64,000 nt of DNA from Paenibacillus sp. FSL R7-0337. Lineage in GTDB: Bacteria > Bacillota > Bacilli > Paenibacillales > Paenibacillaceae. Shown here piece by piece: positions 27,802 to 36,584 of this stretch (position 1 is its first letter; every line of letters begins with the position of its first letter). The notes below the pieces were generated by a model. The model saw only the letters and a list, made by a program, of their open reading frames with translations. It was not told the DNA's origin and ran no database searches. The translations under genes were made by a program, and so were the position numbers. Where the stretch lies: the NCBI RefSeq assembly GCF_037969875.1, contig NZ_CP150218.1, forward strand, positions 558,001 through 622,000. Direction: 5' to 3'.

Positions 27802-29358
27802 ATGGTTTTTATCATCTCAATTACCATTGTAGCCATTTTTGCATTATGGGGAGCTCTAGCGCCTGATCAGATGGCAACTACAGCTAATGCAGCGTACAAT
27901 TTCTCCATTCATAATTTCGGCTGGTTCTATTTGCTGGCGACTTTATTCTTCTTAATCTTTACTTTCTACTTAGCCTTCAGCAGGTTTGGGGGGATTCGTC
28001 TGGGAGACGACGATGATGAACCGGAATATTCCACGATATCCTGGCTGTCGATGTTATTCAGCGCAGGGATGGGGATCGGGCTTGTCTTCTGGGGAGTTGC
28101 TGAGCCTCTGTCCCACTATTTATCTCCGCCAGAAGGCGTAGAAGGAGGGACGACCGCTGCAGCGCGGATCTCCATGAGGTATTCTTTTTTCCACTGGGGA
28201 CTGCATCCATGGGCCATCTATGCCGTCATCGGCTTGACGCTTGCTTATTTCCAGTTCCGCAAAGGATATAAGGGCTTGATCAGCTCAGCTTTTATCCCTT
28301 TACTCGGGGAACGGGTAGTTGCCGGCTGGCTGGGCAAGACCATCGATATCTTGGCGGTCATTGCCACTATTTTCGGGGTAGCGACTTCACTTGGTCTTGG
28401 AGCCTTGCAGATTAATGGAGGATTGCATTATATCTTTGGAGTTCCTAACTCGACAGCAGCTCAGATTGTAATTATCGCTGTAGTGACCGTGCTGTTCCTC
28501 ATCTCTGCGACTACCGGTCTGGACAAAGGAATCAAAATCCTCAGTAACACCAACTTAGTGATCGCCGTTCTGTTGATGCTGTTCGTATGGATCACAGGTC
28601 CAACCTCATTTATTTTTGATACATTTACAACCACGTTAGGCAGCTATCTGCAAAATATCATCAACATGAGCTTGAGATTAACGCCTTTTTCCAAGCAAAC
28701 CTGGATCGGAGCATGGACATTATTTTATTGGGCCTGGTGGATCGCCTGGGCGCCCTTTGTGGGAACTTTCATTGCCAGGGTCTCCAAGGGAAGAACGATC
28801 AAGGAATTTGTTATTTGCGTCCTGCTGATCCCGAGTTTGTTCGGTTTTATCTGGTTTGCGGTATTTGGCGGAACGGGCCTGCACCTGGAATTGTTTAATG
28901 CAGCCGAGATAGCAGCAGCTGTTAAACAAGATACAACTACCGCTCTATTTATCACACTACAGCAGCTCCCCTTAGGGACTATTATAGCGTTTATAGCTAC
29001 GCTTCTGATCATCACCTTTTTTATCACTTCAGCCGATTCGGCTACCTTTGTACTGGGCATGCTGACCTCAGACGGCAAGCTTAACCCAAGTGCAAGAGTT
29101 AAATTGACCTGGGGGATTCTGCAATCCTCCATCGCTGTAGTTCTGCTGATTAGCGGCGGATTAAGCGGTCTTCAGACCGCTTCCATTGTAGCAGCGCTGC
29201 CTTTTGCCATTGTCCTGATCGGCATGTGCTTCTCCCTGCTTAAGGCACTCAAGGAGGAGGACAAAGAACGCCGTCAACGGGAAAAACACCAACGCCAAAA
29301 GCTCAAACGGCTGCTGGAGGAACATGAAGTCACCCAGCCTAATGTTGATTCCATATGA
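27802..29358 (+). CDS. BCCT-family glycine betaine/choline transporter (OpuD-like)
   Basis: 518 residues with 12 membrane helices. The signature regions are GMGIGLVFWGVAEPLSHY and WWIAWAPFVGTFIARVSKGR. Members import betaine with sodium for osmoprotection. The ATG at 27802 follows CTGGAGG. An in-frame ATG at 27742 falls inside the upstream terminator and is rejected. The C-terminus is a charged helical tail rich in Arg, Gln and Glu (about 480-518), often the osmosensing part. Terminators flank the gene on both sides. Confidence 0.9.
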   Translation: MVFIISITIVAIFALWGALAPDQMATTANAAYNFSIHNFGWFYLLATLFFLIFTFYLAFSRFGGIRLGDDDDEPEYSTISWLSMLFSAGMGIGLVFWGVAEPLSHYLSPPEGVEGGTTAAARISMRYSFFHWGLHPWAIYAVIGLTLAYFQFRKGYKGLISSAFIPLLGERVVAGWLGKTIDILAVIATIFGVATSLGLGALQINGGLHYIFGVPNSTAAQIVIIAVVTVLFLISATTGLDKGIKILSNTNLVIAVLLMLFVWITGPTSFIFDTFTTTLGSYLQNIINMSLRLTPFSKQTWIGAWTLFYWAWWIAWAPFVGTFIARVSKGRTIKEFVICVLLIPSLFGFIWFAVFGGTGLHLELFNAAEIAAAVKQDTTTALFITLQQLPLGTIIAFIATLLIITFFITSADSATFVLGMLTSDGKLNPSARVKLTWGILQSSIAVVLLISGGLSGLQTASIVAALPFAIVLIGMCFSLLKALKEEDKERRQREKHQRQKLKRLLEEHEVTQPNVDSI

Positions 29359-29375
29359 TCAATAAACAATGCATG

Positions 29376-29416
29376 AACCCTCAGGAACGCGATTCTAGCG
29401 TCCTGAGGGTTTTTTC
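29376..29416 (+). terminator. Terminator of the ACCCTCAG family, copy B
   Basis: AACCCTCAGGAACGCGA, TT, CTAGCGTCCTGAGGGTT and six T. Almost identical to the module at 40062. Confidence 0.85.
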
Positions 29417-29535
29417 GTAATCCGCCTTCCTTCACAATTCAGATTAATATCTTATAAGAAATTCTTGAAATCACAGAAATTCACCCGGGCTGGGGGATGC
29501 TATTATACCCCTATAAACAAAGACGAGGTGATGAG

Positions 29536-30483
29536 ATGCAAGCAAAATTGGCAGCGGACGCCATTCCCCTCCCCAAACAGCGGAATTCATGGATAAGGGC
29601 GATAAAAAAGTATAGAGTGATGTACGCGCTCTTGTTCCCGGCATTAGTGTACTTTGCCGTATTCAAATACATTCCTATGGCGGGAATCGTGATTGCGTTT
29701 AAAAACTACAATCTTGCATTGGGTCTATGGGATAGCCCATGGGTGGGATTTAGAAACTTCACAGATTTCATAAACGGCGTTTATTTCTGGGACATCATGA
29801 GAAATACGATTATCATCTCGCTGTATAAGCTATTGTTCGGCTTCTCCGCTCCTGTCCTGCTCGCTTTGCTGCTTAATGAAGTCTATACCCAATGGTTTAA
29901 GAAAATCGTCCAAACGATCACGTATTTGCCCCATTTTCTGTCGTGGGTCATTGTTTATGGAATGATGGTGGCATTATTAGCCCCAGGCGATGGTCTGATT
30001 AACATGATTATGAAGGATTTCGGTGTTGAACCCATCTCCTTTCTAACGGAACCTGCCTGGGGCAGACTGCTGATCATCTTATCTGAAATATGGAAGGATA
30101 TTGGCTGGGGAGCGATATTGTACCTTGCCGCATTAGCAGGAATCGATCCCAGTCTATATGAAGCGGCACGAATGGATGGCGCCTCCAAGCTGAGGCAGTT
30201 ATGGCATGTCACACTTCCCGGTATTCGCGGAGTCATGATTCTGATGCTGATCCTTAAATTAAGCCATATTCTGGATGCAGGCTTTGATCAGATATTTATG
30301 TTCGCTAACACCTTTAATCAAGAGAAGATCGACATTATCGACACCTGGGTATACCGTGAAGGGCTAGAGCGGCTTAAGATCGGGCTCGCTACCGCTGTGG
30401 GATTGTTCAAAGCTGTCATCGGATTTGGTCTAGTGTTGGCAGCGAATAAGCTTGCAAAAAAATTCGACGGGCAAATTTGGTGA
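29536..30483 (+). CDS. Sugar ABC transporter permease, LplB/YteP type
   Basis: 315 residues with six membrane helices and the cytoplasmic EAA loop (ASLYEAARMDGASKLRQLWHVTLPG-like region, around residues 205-230). This sub-family imports complex oligosaccharides, usually without its own ATPase; a shared MsmX-type ATPase is normal. ATG 29536 follows GAGGTG. It begins a co-directional locus with a second permease, lipoprotein, YesM/YesN and two enzymes. Confidence 0.9.
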   Translation: MQAKLAADAIPLPKQRNSWIRAIKKYRVMYALLFPALVYFAVFKYIPMAGIVIAFKNYNLALGLWDSPWVGFRNFTDFINGVYFWDIMRNTIIISLYKLLFGFSAPVLLALLLNEVYTQWFKKIVQTITYLPHFLSWVIVYGMMVALLAPGDGLINMIMKDFGVEPISFLTEPAWGRLLIILSEIWKDIGWGAILYLAALAGIDPSLYEAARMDGASKLRQLWHVTLPGIRGVMILMLILKLSHILDAGFDQIFMFANTFNQEKIDIIDTWVYREGLERLKIGLATAVGLFKAVIGFGLVLAANKLAKKFDGQIW

Positions 30484-30496
30484 GGTGGTATTCAAT

Positions 30497-31366
30497 ATGA
30501 TTCATATGACAACCGGGGAAAAGGTCTGGCAAGCTGTCGTTTATTGTCTTCTTATTTTGCTATCCTTACTTTGCTTACTTCCCTTTCTTTATGTAGTTGC
30601 TGTGTCTATGACGCCAGAATCGGAAGTGCTAAGAAGAGGCATTGTTATTATTCCAGAGACATTTACCTTTCTAGCCTATAAAGAAGTTTTCATTTCTCAT
30701 GGGATCGGGCAGGCGTATAAAATCACCTTGTTCCGAACGATTGTCGGCACCCTGCTGAATGTGTTTTTTACGGTAATAGCGGCTTATCCGTTATCCAAAA
30801 AATATTTACCGGGACGAAGCCCATTTTTACTATTCATTGTCTTTACGATGATGTTTGGGGGAGGTTTAATTCCGACCTATTTATTAATCCGCTCACTGGG
30901 CTTGCTAAACAGTCCGTGGGTATTGATTATTCCGCAGCTCATCAGTGCATTTAATCTGGTGATCATCAAAGGCTTCTTCGAGCAATTGCCTGCTGAAATC
31001 GAGGAATCCGCAAGGGTAGACGGTGCAAGTGAGCTTCAGTCGTTATGGCGGATCATTTTACCCTTGTCCTTGCCCGTTCTCTCCACCATTTCCTTATTCT
31101 ACGCAGTCGGTCACTGGAACAGTTATTTCGACGCTATTGTATATATCAATGATTCCAGCTTAATGCCGCTGCAAGTGATCTTGCGCAACATCCTGCTTAA
31201 TGTCGCAACCCAAAGCGCTGATTCGCTTGCCAATTCCGGGGCGGTTAGTACGTTCGCTGTGCAAATGGCCGCAGTTGTTGTGACGACAATTCCAATTTTG
31301 ATCGTGTACCCATTCATGCAAAAGCATTTTACTAAAGGTGTGCTCCTGGGATCGGTTAAAGGGTAA
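30497..31366 (+). CDS. Sugar ABC transporter permease, YtcP/YesQ type
   Basis: 289 residues, six membrane helices, EAA loop near residues 180-200 (EESARVDGASELQSLW). Pairs with the previous permease, 13 bases upstream. ATG 30497 is seven bases after GAGGTGG; a TTG further upstream would overlap the first permease and has no ribosome site. Confidence 0.9.
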   Translation: MIHMTTGEKVWQAVVYCLLILLSLLCLLPFLYVVAVSMTPESEVLRRGIVIIPETFTFLAYKEVFISHGIGQAYKITLFRTIVGTLLNVFFTVIAAYPLSKKYLPGRSPFLLFIVFTMMFGGGLIPTYLLIRSLGLLNSPWVLIIPQLISAFNLVIIKGFFEQLPAEIEESARVDGASELQSLWRIILPLSLPVLSTISLFYAVGHWNSYFDAIVYINDSSLMPLQVILRNILLNVATQSADSLANSGAVSTFAVQMAAVVVTTIPILIVYPFMQKHFTKGVLLGSVKG

Positions 31367-31430
31367 AAGCATTTCAACCTGAGTTGTTACGGGGAAACCG
31401 TGATAATATAGAAGCAAAGGAGAGGTCATT

Positions 31431-33017
31431 ATGAAGCGTAGAGTCATTACATCAGCTATTCTGACAGCAATCGTGGGGGTCGGAACGGTATTGTCAGGAT
31501 GCGGGGAACAAAAAGAAGTGAAATCGACAGCCGTGAATAATTCGCAAGACGAGTCTAATCCCTATGGAACCAAATTAAAAATCTCGATGTTTAACCAAGG
31601 CACCTTCAACGCTGCTGCTCCGATTCCTCCCCGTGATGAAGATATCCAGCGCCAAATGCTGGAAAAAGCAGTGAATATCGACCTTGAAATGATGATTCCG
31701 CAATCCGGGCAAGCAACGACTAAATTAAATACGCTGATTGCCGGAGGAGATATTCCAGATTTGATCTTCTTAAAAAGCCGGTCTGATCTCGCACAATATT
31801 ATGACCAAGGCGTCCTTGCCGATCTGACACCGTATCTGGATCAATTTCCGGCATTACAGAAACGATTCAGCAGCGACTCATGGGAAGCGATGTCCTATCA
31901 AGGCAAAACCATTGGCGTTCCAGGTTATGATAACGTAAATGGGATCAGCCGAAGCTTTTTTATCCGCAATGATTGGCTGAAAAAGCTGAACATGGAAGTG
32001 CCAACAACCCCGGACGAGTTATTTGAAGTTATGAAAGCCTTTACAGAGAAGGACCCGGATGGTAATGGCAAGAACGATACGTACGGCTTCATCGGCGGTA
32101 TGAATAAAGAAGGCAATCTGCAAACCTACGGCTTCGATAGCCTGATGTGGATGTTCGGCGTTAATCCTCCCTCAGCCATTGATGTGAAGGATAATCAACC
32201 GGTGTTCCTGTTCACCGATCCCAAAATGAAAGAAGCGCTCGCTTATATTCATAAAATGATGGAAGCCAAAGTGGTAGATCCCGACTGGGTGACGATGAAT
32301 ACTCCCGAATTGCTGGACCAAAAGTTATTTAAGGGCAAAGTCGGCTTCATGATCAGAGATGCCCGCAGGCTGGAGCCGGATTATCAGCAGAAAATGAAAG
32401 AAATCAGCGGAGAAGTCCCGGAATGGATCGTCATTCCTCCAATGACAGGTCCTTATGGCGATCAGATTGTAGAGAGAAAATCGTTCCAGGGCAATTCATG
32501 GGCCATCTCCAAAAAAGCGGATGAGGACAAAATCATACGGATCTTGGCCATGCTGAATTATCTCTTTACGGACGAGGAAGCCTATCCGAACTTCGCCTAC
32601 GGAATTAAAGGGATTCACTGGGATGTGATAGATGGTAAGATCAAGAATAAAACCTCCGAATTATCGAAGGAAATGAAAGAAAAATATCTATGGGTTGATC
32701 ATTACAGAATGCCGCGTCATGGCGATGATGCTGAGTACTTCAGCTTCCAGAATCCTAAGACGGCTGAAGCTTTTAAGAACAATCAGCAATACGTAGCGCC
32801 TACGTTACCCGGGAATTTATTGACCGAGGACCCGAACGATACATTGGCAACAGACCGCCAACGTTTCATTAATGAAAGCCTGGTTAAATTTATGACCGGC
32901 AAAGATCCGCTGGACAACTGGGACAAGTTCCTCCAAACGCTAGAGACCAAGTTTGACATGCAGAAGTATAAGGACACAGTCATCAAGCAATTTACAGAAG
33001 CGGGCTTAATCAAGTAG
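31431..33017 (+). CDS. Extracellular sugar-binding lipoprotein (LplA/YtcQ type)
   Basis: 528 residues. The signal peptide ends in the lipobox LSGC with lipidated Cys24. The family core includes ITLQSGQ-like N-terminal and DPDGNGKNDTYG near residue 205, a calcium-binding-like loop common in these proteins. It should capture an oligosaccharide at the membrane surface for the two permeases. ATG follows AAGGAGAGG. A hairpin terminator follows, so the downstream regulators may have their own promoter. Confidence 0.92.
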   Translation: MKRRVITSAILTAIVGVGTVLSGCGEQKEVKSTAVNNSQDESNPYGTKLKISMFNQGTFNAAAPIPPRDEDIQRQMLEKAVNIDLEMMIPQSGQATTKLNTLIAGGDIPDLIFLKSRSDLAQYYDQGVLADLTPYLDQFPALQKRFSSDSWEAMSYQGKTIGVPGYDNVNGISRSFFIRNDWLKKLNMEVPTTPDELFEVMKAFTEKDPDGNGKNDTYGFIGGMNKEGNLQTYGFDSLMWMFGVNPPSAIDVKDNQPVFLFTDPKMKEALAYIHKMMEAKVVDPDWVTMNTPELLDQKLFKGKVGFMIRDARRLEPDYQQKMKEISGEVPEWIVIPPMTGPYGDQIVERKSFQGNSWAISKKADEDKIIRILAMLNYLFTDEEAYPNFAYGIKGIHWDVIDGKIKNKTSELSKEMKEKYLWVDHYRMPRHGDDAEYFSFQNPKTAEAFKNNQQYVAPTLPGNLLTEDPNDTLATDRQRFINESLVKFMTGKDPLDNWDKFLQTLETKFDMQKYKDTVIKQFTEAGLIK

Positions 33018-33050
33018 AACGCGCGAAGCATATACATTCTTGTCTTATTA

Positions 33051-33087
33051 AAAAGAGAGCGGCTATCCTTAGCCCCTCTCTTTATTG
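33051..33087 (+). terminator. Terminator after the binding protein
   Basis: AAAGAGAG and CTCTCTTT pair, with inner GGCTA/TAGCC, ending in a T-rich tail. Read-through into yesM-like gene may be partial. Confidence 0.7.
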
Positions 33088-33134
33088 TCATAGGCTATGC
33101 TTTCTTTCATCCGGATTTCAAAGGAAGAGGATCA

Positions 33135-34874
33135 ATGCGAAGAAGAATCAGCTTGCCCTTAAAATTATTTTTACTCGTGTTTGCTTTTGTATTAAGCTGC
33201 ATTATCCTGATCAGCCAATTGTCTTACCGCTATGTCCAAAAGGAAATAAGAACCTCTGACCTGTATTACACGAACCAAATCCTTGACAAGGTGGATCAGT
33301 ATTTCACTGTTAATTTTTCCTCCTTCCAGACGATCCTGTTCTCGGTCGAGTCATCGGTGAAAGCCAATATTGGCAATCTGGATGTGATCAAAAAGCAATT
33401 AAGAGAGCTGTATGAACTCAACAGTAATTACGTCAGTAATATTTATCTGATCAAAAGCGATTTATCCATTCTAGGCGGAAGTGCACCTACCCGGATATTC
33501 GATGAATCTTTAGCTGAAAGAGCGCCATTGTTTGACGCGGCTGACAAGAACCGAAGGATTACCTTTGTCAGTGATCCTTACAAATCTAAATATTCCGGCT
33601 GGACCGTTACGATGGTCCGTTATCTGAACAACGCTCCGTTTCCTATGGCCATTGCGGTAGATCTGGATCTCAATGCCATTGAAGAAACCCTGTTCAAGAT
33701 TAATACTCAAGAACAAATGAATCTGGCTCTGCTCACTGCCTCGGGAAAAATCATTGCCGGATTCTCAGAAAATAAAGGACCCATTAATATTCAAGATCAT
33801 ACGTTTTCAATCGGTGATACATCAGCGGAGCAAATTCTGGATACTACAGAAGCCAGCCTTCAACTGCATACCAAGGAAGGCCTGCCCGTCTCCCTGCTGA
33901 AAAAACCGACGGAGAAATTCAACTGGACGCTGATCTCGATTAACGATGAATCCCGCTTGAAAGCTGGGTTGTCCCGATTGGAAACCTATTATATCGGGCT
34001 TCTGGCTGCAGGCTTTGTGTTAAGTCTGTTCATTTCTTTGTTAATAGCCAAATATATAAGAACCCCTCTCCTTGCGCTCAAAACAAAAATGAAGCGGGTG
34101 GAGCAAGGTATTCTTACAACTCCAATCCCGATTAACCGGAACGATGAGTTTGGAGATCTCTCCCGGACATTTGATCGTATGCTGCAGCAGATTGTGGAGC
34201 TGATCCAGGGAGCGGAGCTTCATCATGAACTGGAGCGGAAGCTGGAAATCCAAGTGCTTCAGTCGCAAATAAACCCTCATTTTCTGTATAACACGCTGGG
34301 TTCGATCAGCAACGTCATCCGGCTCGGACGAATAGAGAAAGTAGATGTGGTCATCGAGTCGCTCATTTCAATATTGGAGTATGGGATGGCCGATGCTGCG
34401 GAGAAGGTCTCCCTGCGTCAGGAATTGCAAAATGTAGCGGACTATATCGCGATCCAGAACATCCGTTATAACCGAAGCTTCCACTTGATTGAAGATATCG
34501 AAGCAGGGTTAATGGATTTCCCTGTTTTCCGGATGCTGCTGCAGCCCCTTGTGGAGAATAGTATCTTCCATGGTTATAACGGAGGGGGGATCGAAGGCCC
34601 TATTACTATTCATGCCTACAGGGAGGGCGGCAACGTCATCATAGAAGTCATTGATCAAGGCGAGGGAATTCCAACCGGTATCCTGGAGCATATTCTGGTT
34701 TCAGAACCGGGTGATGTGGAAGTGAGAAGGAAAAGAATCGGATTAAATAATATTCATGACCGGATAAGACTTCACTACGGAGAACAATTCGGGCTCCAAA
34801 TCATAAGCATACCGAAGGAAATCACCCGTGTTCGCGCCGAATTCCCGGCAGGCTTGTTTAAAGGAGATGCATGA
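33135..34874 (+). CDS. YesM-type sensor histidine kinase
   Basis: 579 residues: membrane helices at about 10-32 and 282-305 enclosing a 250-residue extracellular sensor (dCache-like), HAMP, then a HPK7-type kinase with His382 in QINPHFLYNTL and an ATPase with LVENSIFHGY and GEGIP. YesM kinases sense oligosaccharides or the loaded transporter and drive expression of adjacent sugar genes. Its stop overlaps the start of the YesN-type regulator. Confidence 0.9.
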   Translation: MRRRISLPLKLFLLVFAFVLSCIILISQLSYRYVQKEIRTSDLYYTNQILDKVDQYFTVNFSSFQTILFSVESSVKANIGNLDVIKKQLRELYELNSNYVSNIYLIKSDLSILGGSAPTRIFDESLAERAPLFDAADKNRRITFVSDPYKSKYSGWTVTMVRYLNNAPFPMAIAVDLDLNAIEETLFKINTQEQMNLALLTASGKIIAGFSENKGPINIQDHTFSIGDTSAEQILDTTEASLQLHTKEGLPVSLLKKPTEKFNWTLISINDESRLKAGLSRLETYYIGLLAAGFVLSLFISLLIAKYIRTPLLALKTKMKRVEQGILTTPIPINRNDEFGDLSRTFDRMLQQIVELIQGAELHHELERKLEIQVLQSQINPHFLYNTLGSISNVIRLGRIEKVDVVIESLISILEYGMADAAEKVSLRQELQNVADYIAIQNIRYNRSFHLIEDIEAGLMDFPVFRMLLQPLVENSIFHGYNGGGIEGPITIHAYREGGNVIIEVIDQGEGIPTGILEHILVSEPGDVEVRRKRIGLNNIHDRIRLHYGEQFGLQIISIPKEITRVRAEFPAGLFKGDA

Positions 34875-36496
34875 TGGTGAGAGACTACACCTGTTTTATT
34901 GTTGACGATGAAGATCTAATCATTCAGCGCTTGGAATTGTTTTTTGAGGAGCTCTCCCATAGGGATAAACGATTCCGTTTAGTGGGAAAAGCGAATAATG
35001 GGGTGGAGGGGGTAGAGGAGATCGTAAAGCTTAAGCCGGATATCGTGATCTCTGATATCGTTATGCCGCGAATGGATGGAATTTCCATGATTGAGCAGCT
35101 AAAGCCTAAGCTTCCTCATACCCAGTACATTCTTTTGACTGCCTATTCATCCTTTGAATACGCACAGCGGGCCATTCAAGCCAACGTATTGGAGTACATT
35201 GTTAAGGTTCCGCTCAGGGAAGCAGATTTGGATCGCGCTTTAGCTAAGGCAGCCGGGATTCTAAATGAGGTGAAGACCAAAGAAGCGGAATTTCAATCGT
35301 TACACATATCCGTGCTTGAGAATAAATATAGAGTCCGCAAGCAGTTTTTTAATGAACTTATCCGCGGGGAAATTCCTACTCACCGGGCATCGGATTTTGC
35401 CAATCGCATGCAATTCCATTTCTTTCAAGCAAGCTATTGTTGCTTCATTGTGGAAATGAACCGGTATGAGAGCTTCCGGAACGATTATTCCGCGTCAGAT
35501 CAGAACATCCTGAAATATGCGATTACGAATATCATCGAAGAAACGGTGGTGAATGGGGGCAGAGGCGTAGCTGCGGATCTATCCGATAATCGTTTTATCG
35601 GCTTTCTGTCCTGGGAGAATCATCGCAGCGATATGGACACAGAATATGCTTGCCATTCATTGGGGACTCAAATCATCTCCCATTTACATCAATATTTGAA
35701 TCAAAGGGTTTCCGTCGCTTTTGGAGGCCCCCACCGGGGCTGGGAATCCATCAAACAGGCTTACATGGAAGCTAATAGCGTGAGTGAGGATTTCTATTAT
35801 CATGAAGAGAGAGTCGTCACAACGCCCATGCATCGCTTACATTATCATAATGACAAACAAGAGGACTTTCAGCTGAAGCTGGATGATTGGCTCAGATGGG
35901 TGCAACGACAAGTATCCAAGGAAGAGCTGGAGCAAGAACTCTCTGATCTGAACCAATGGGTGAAGAATTATAAAATTCATAAGTCGGTCATGGCACCTAT
36001 GCTCCAAGACTTGTACAGAGGTATTACTGCGAAATTTAAATCCCGAAACGCGGTGACCGCGGATGTATCGGAGCTTCCCATAAAATTCATGACCTTTCGG
36101 GAGCAGCTTGCCTATATTGGCGACTTCACCTTCGAATATGTTCAAGCTGGCCAACTTTTACATCGTATAGAAATTATGAGTGCTTTGCGGTATATAGAGC
36201 ACAACCTGAAACAGAGAATAACGCTTGAGGCTATTGCCGAGGAAGTGAATCTGGCCCCATCATATTTCAGCAGCTTGTTCAAAAAAACAATGAATGAAGG
36301 CGTTATCAGCTACATTAACCGTAAAAAAATCCAATTAGCTCTCGAGCTGTTAAATATTCAGGATTATTCTTTATTGGAATTGTGTGAGGAAGTGGGAATT
36401 GTGAACGAAGGTTACTTTTGCAAATTATTCAAAGAGTACACAGGTGTTACACCTAAGCAATACCGGATAAAAATGACACGGTATGAATCCAAATAA
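34871..36496 (+). CDS. YesN-type response regulator with AraC output domain
   Basis: 541 residues: receiver (Asp62 in ISDIVMPRMDG; the invariant Lys is followed by Val-Pro rather than Pro), a long helical middle region, and two AraC HTH motifs at about 437-535. AraC-type activators bind as monomers or dimers to repeated sites upstream of target operons. ATG directly after AAAGGAGATGC. Expected targets are the permease operon and the two downstream enzymes. Confidence 0.9.
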   Translation: MMVRDYTCFIVDDEDLIIQRLELFFEELSHRDKRFRLVGKANNGVEGVEEIVKLKPDIVISDIVMPRMDGISMIEQLKPKLPHTQYILLTAYSSFEYAQRAIQANVLEYIVKVPLREADLDRALAKAAGILNEVKTKEAEFQSLHISVLENKYRVRKQFFNELIRGEIPTHRASDFANRMQFHFFQASYCCFIVEMNRYESFRNDYSASDQNILKYAITNIIEETVVNGGRGVAADLSDNRFIGFLSWENHRSDMDTEYACHSLGTQIISHLHQYLNQRVSVAFGGPHRGWESIKQAYMEANSVSEDFYYHEERVVTTPMHRLHYHNDKQEDFQLKLDDWLRWVQRQVSKEELEQELSDLNQWVKNYKIHKSVMAPMLQDLYRGITAKFKSRNAVTADVSELPIKFMTFREQLAYIGDFTFEYVQAGQLLHRIEIMSALRYIEHNLKQRITLEAIAEEVNLAPSYFSSLFKKTMNEGVISYINRKKIQLALELLNIQDYSLLELCEEVGIVNEGYFCKLFKEYTGVTPKQYRIKMTRYESK

Positions 36497-36584
36497 ACGT
36501 ATAAATTCCTCGCGAAATCCTATAAAAAAAAGGACATCTAATGGCTTACCATGATAGCAGGATCAAATCATGGAGGTTATCAAA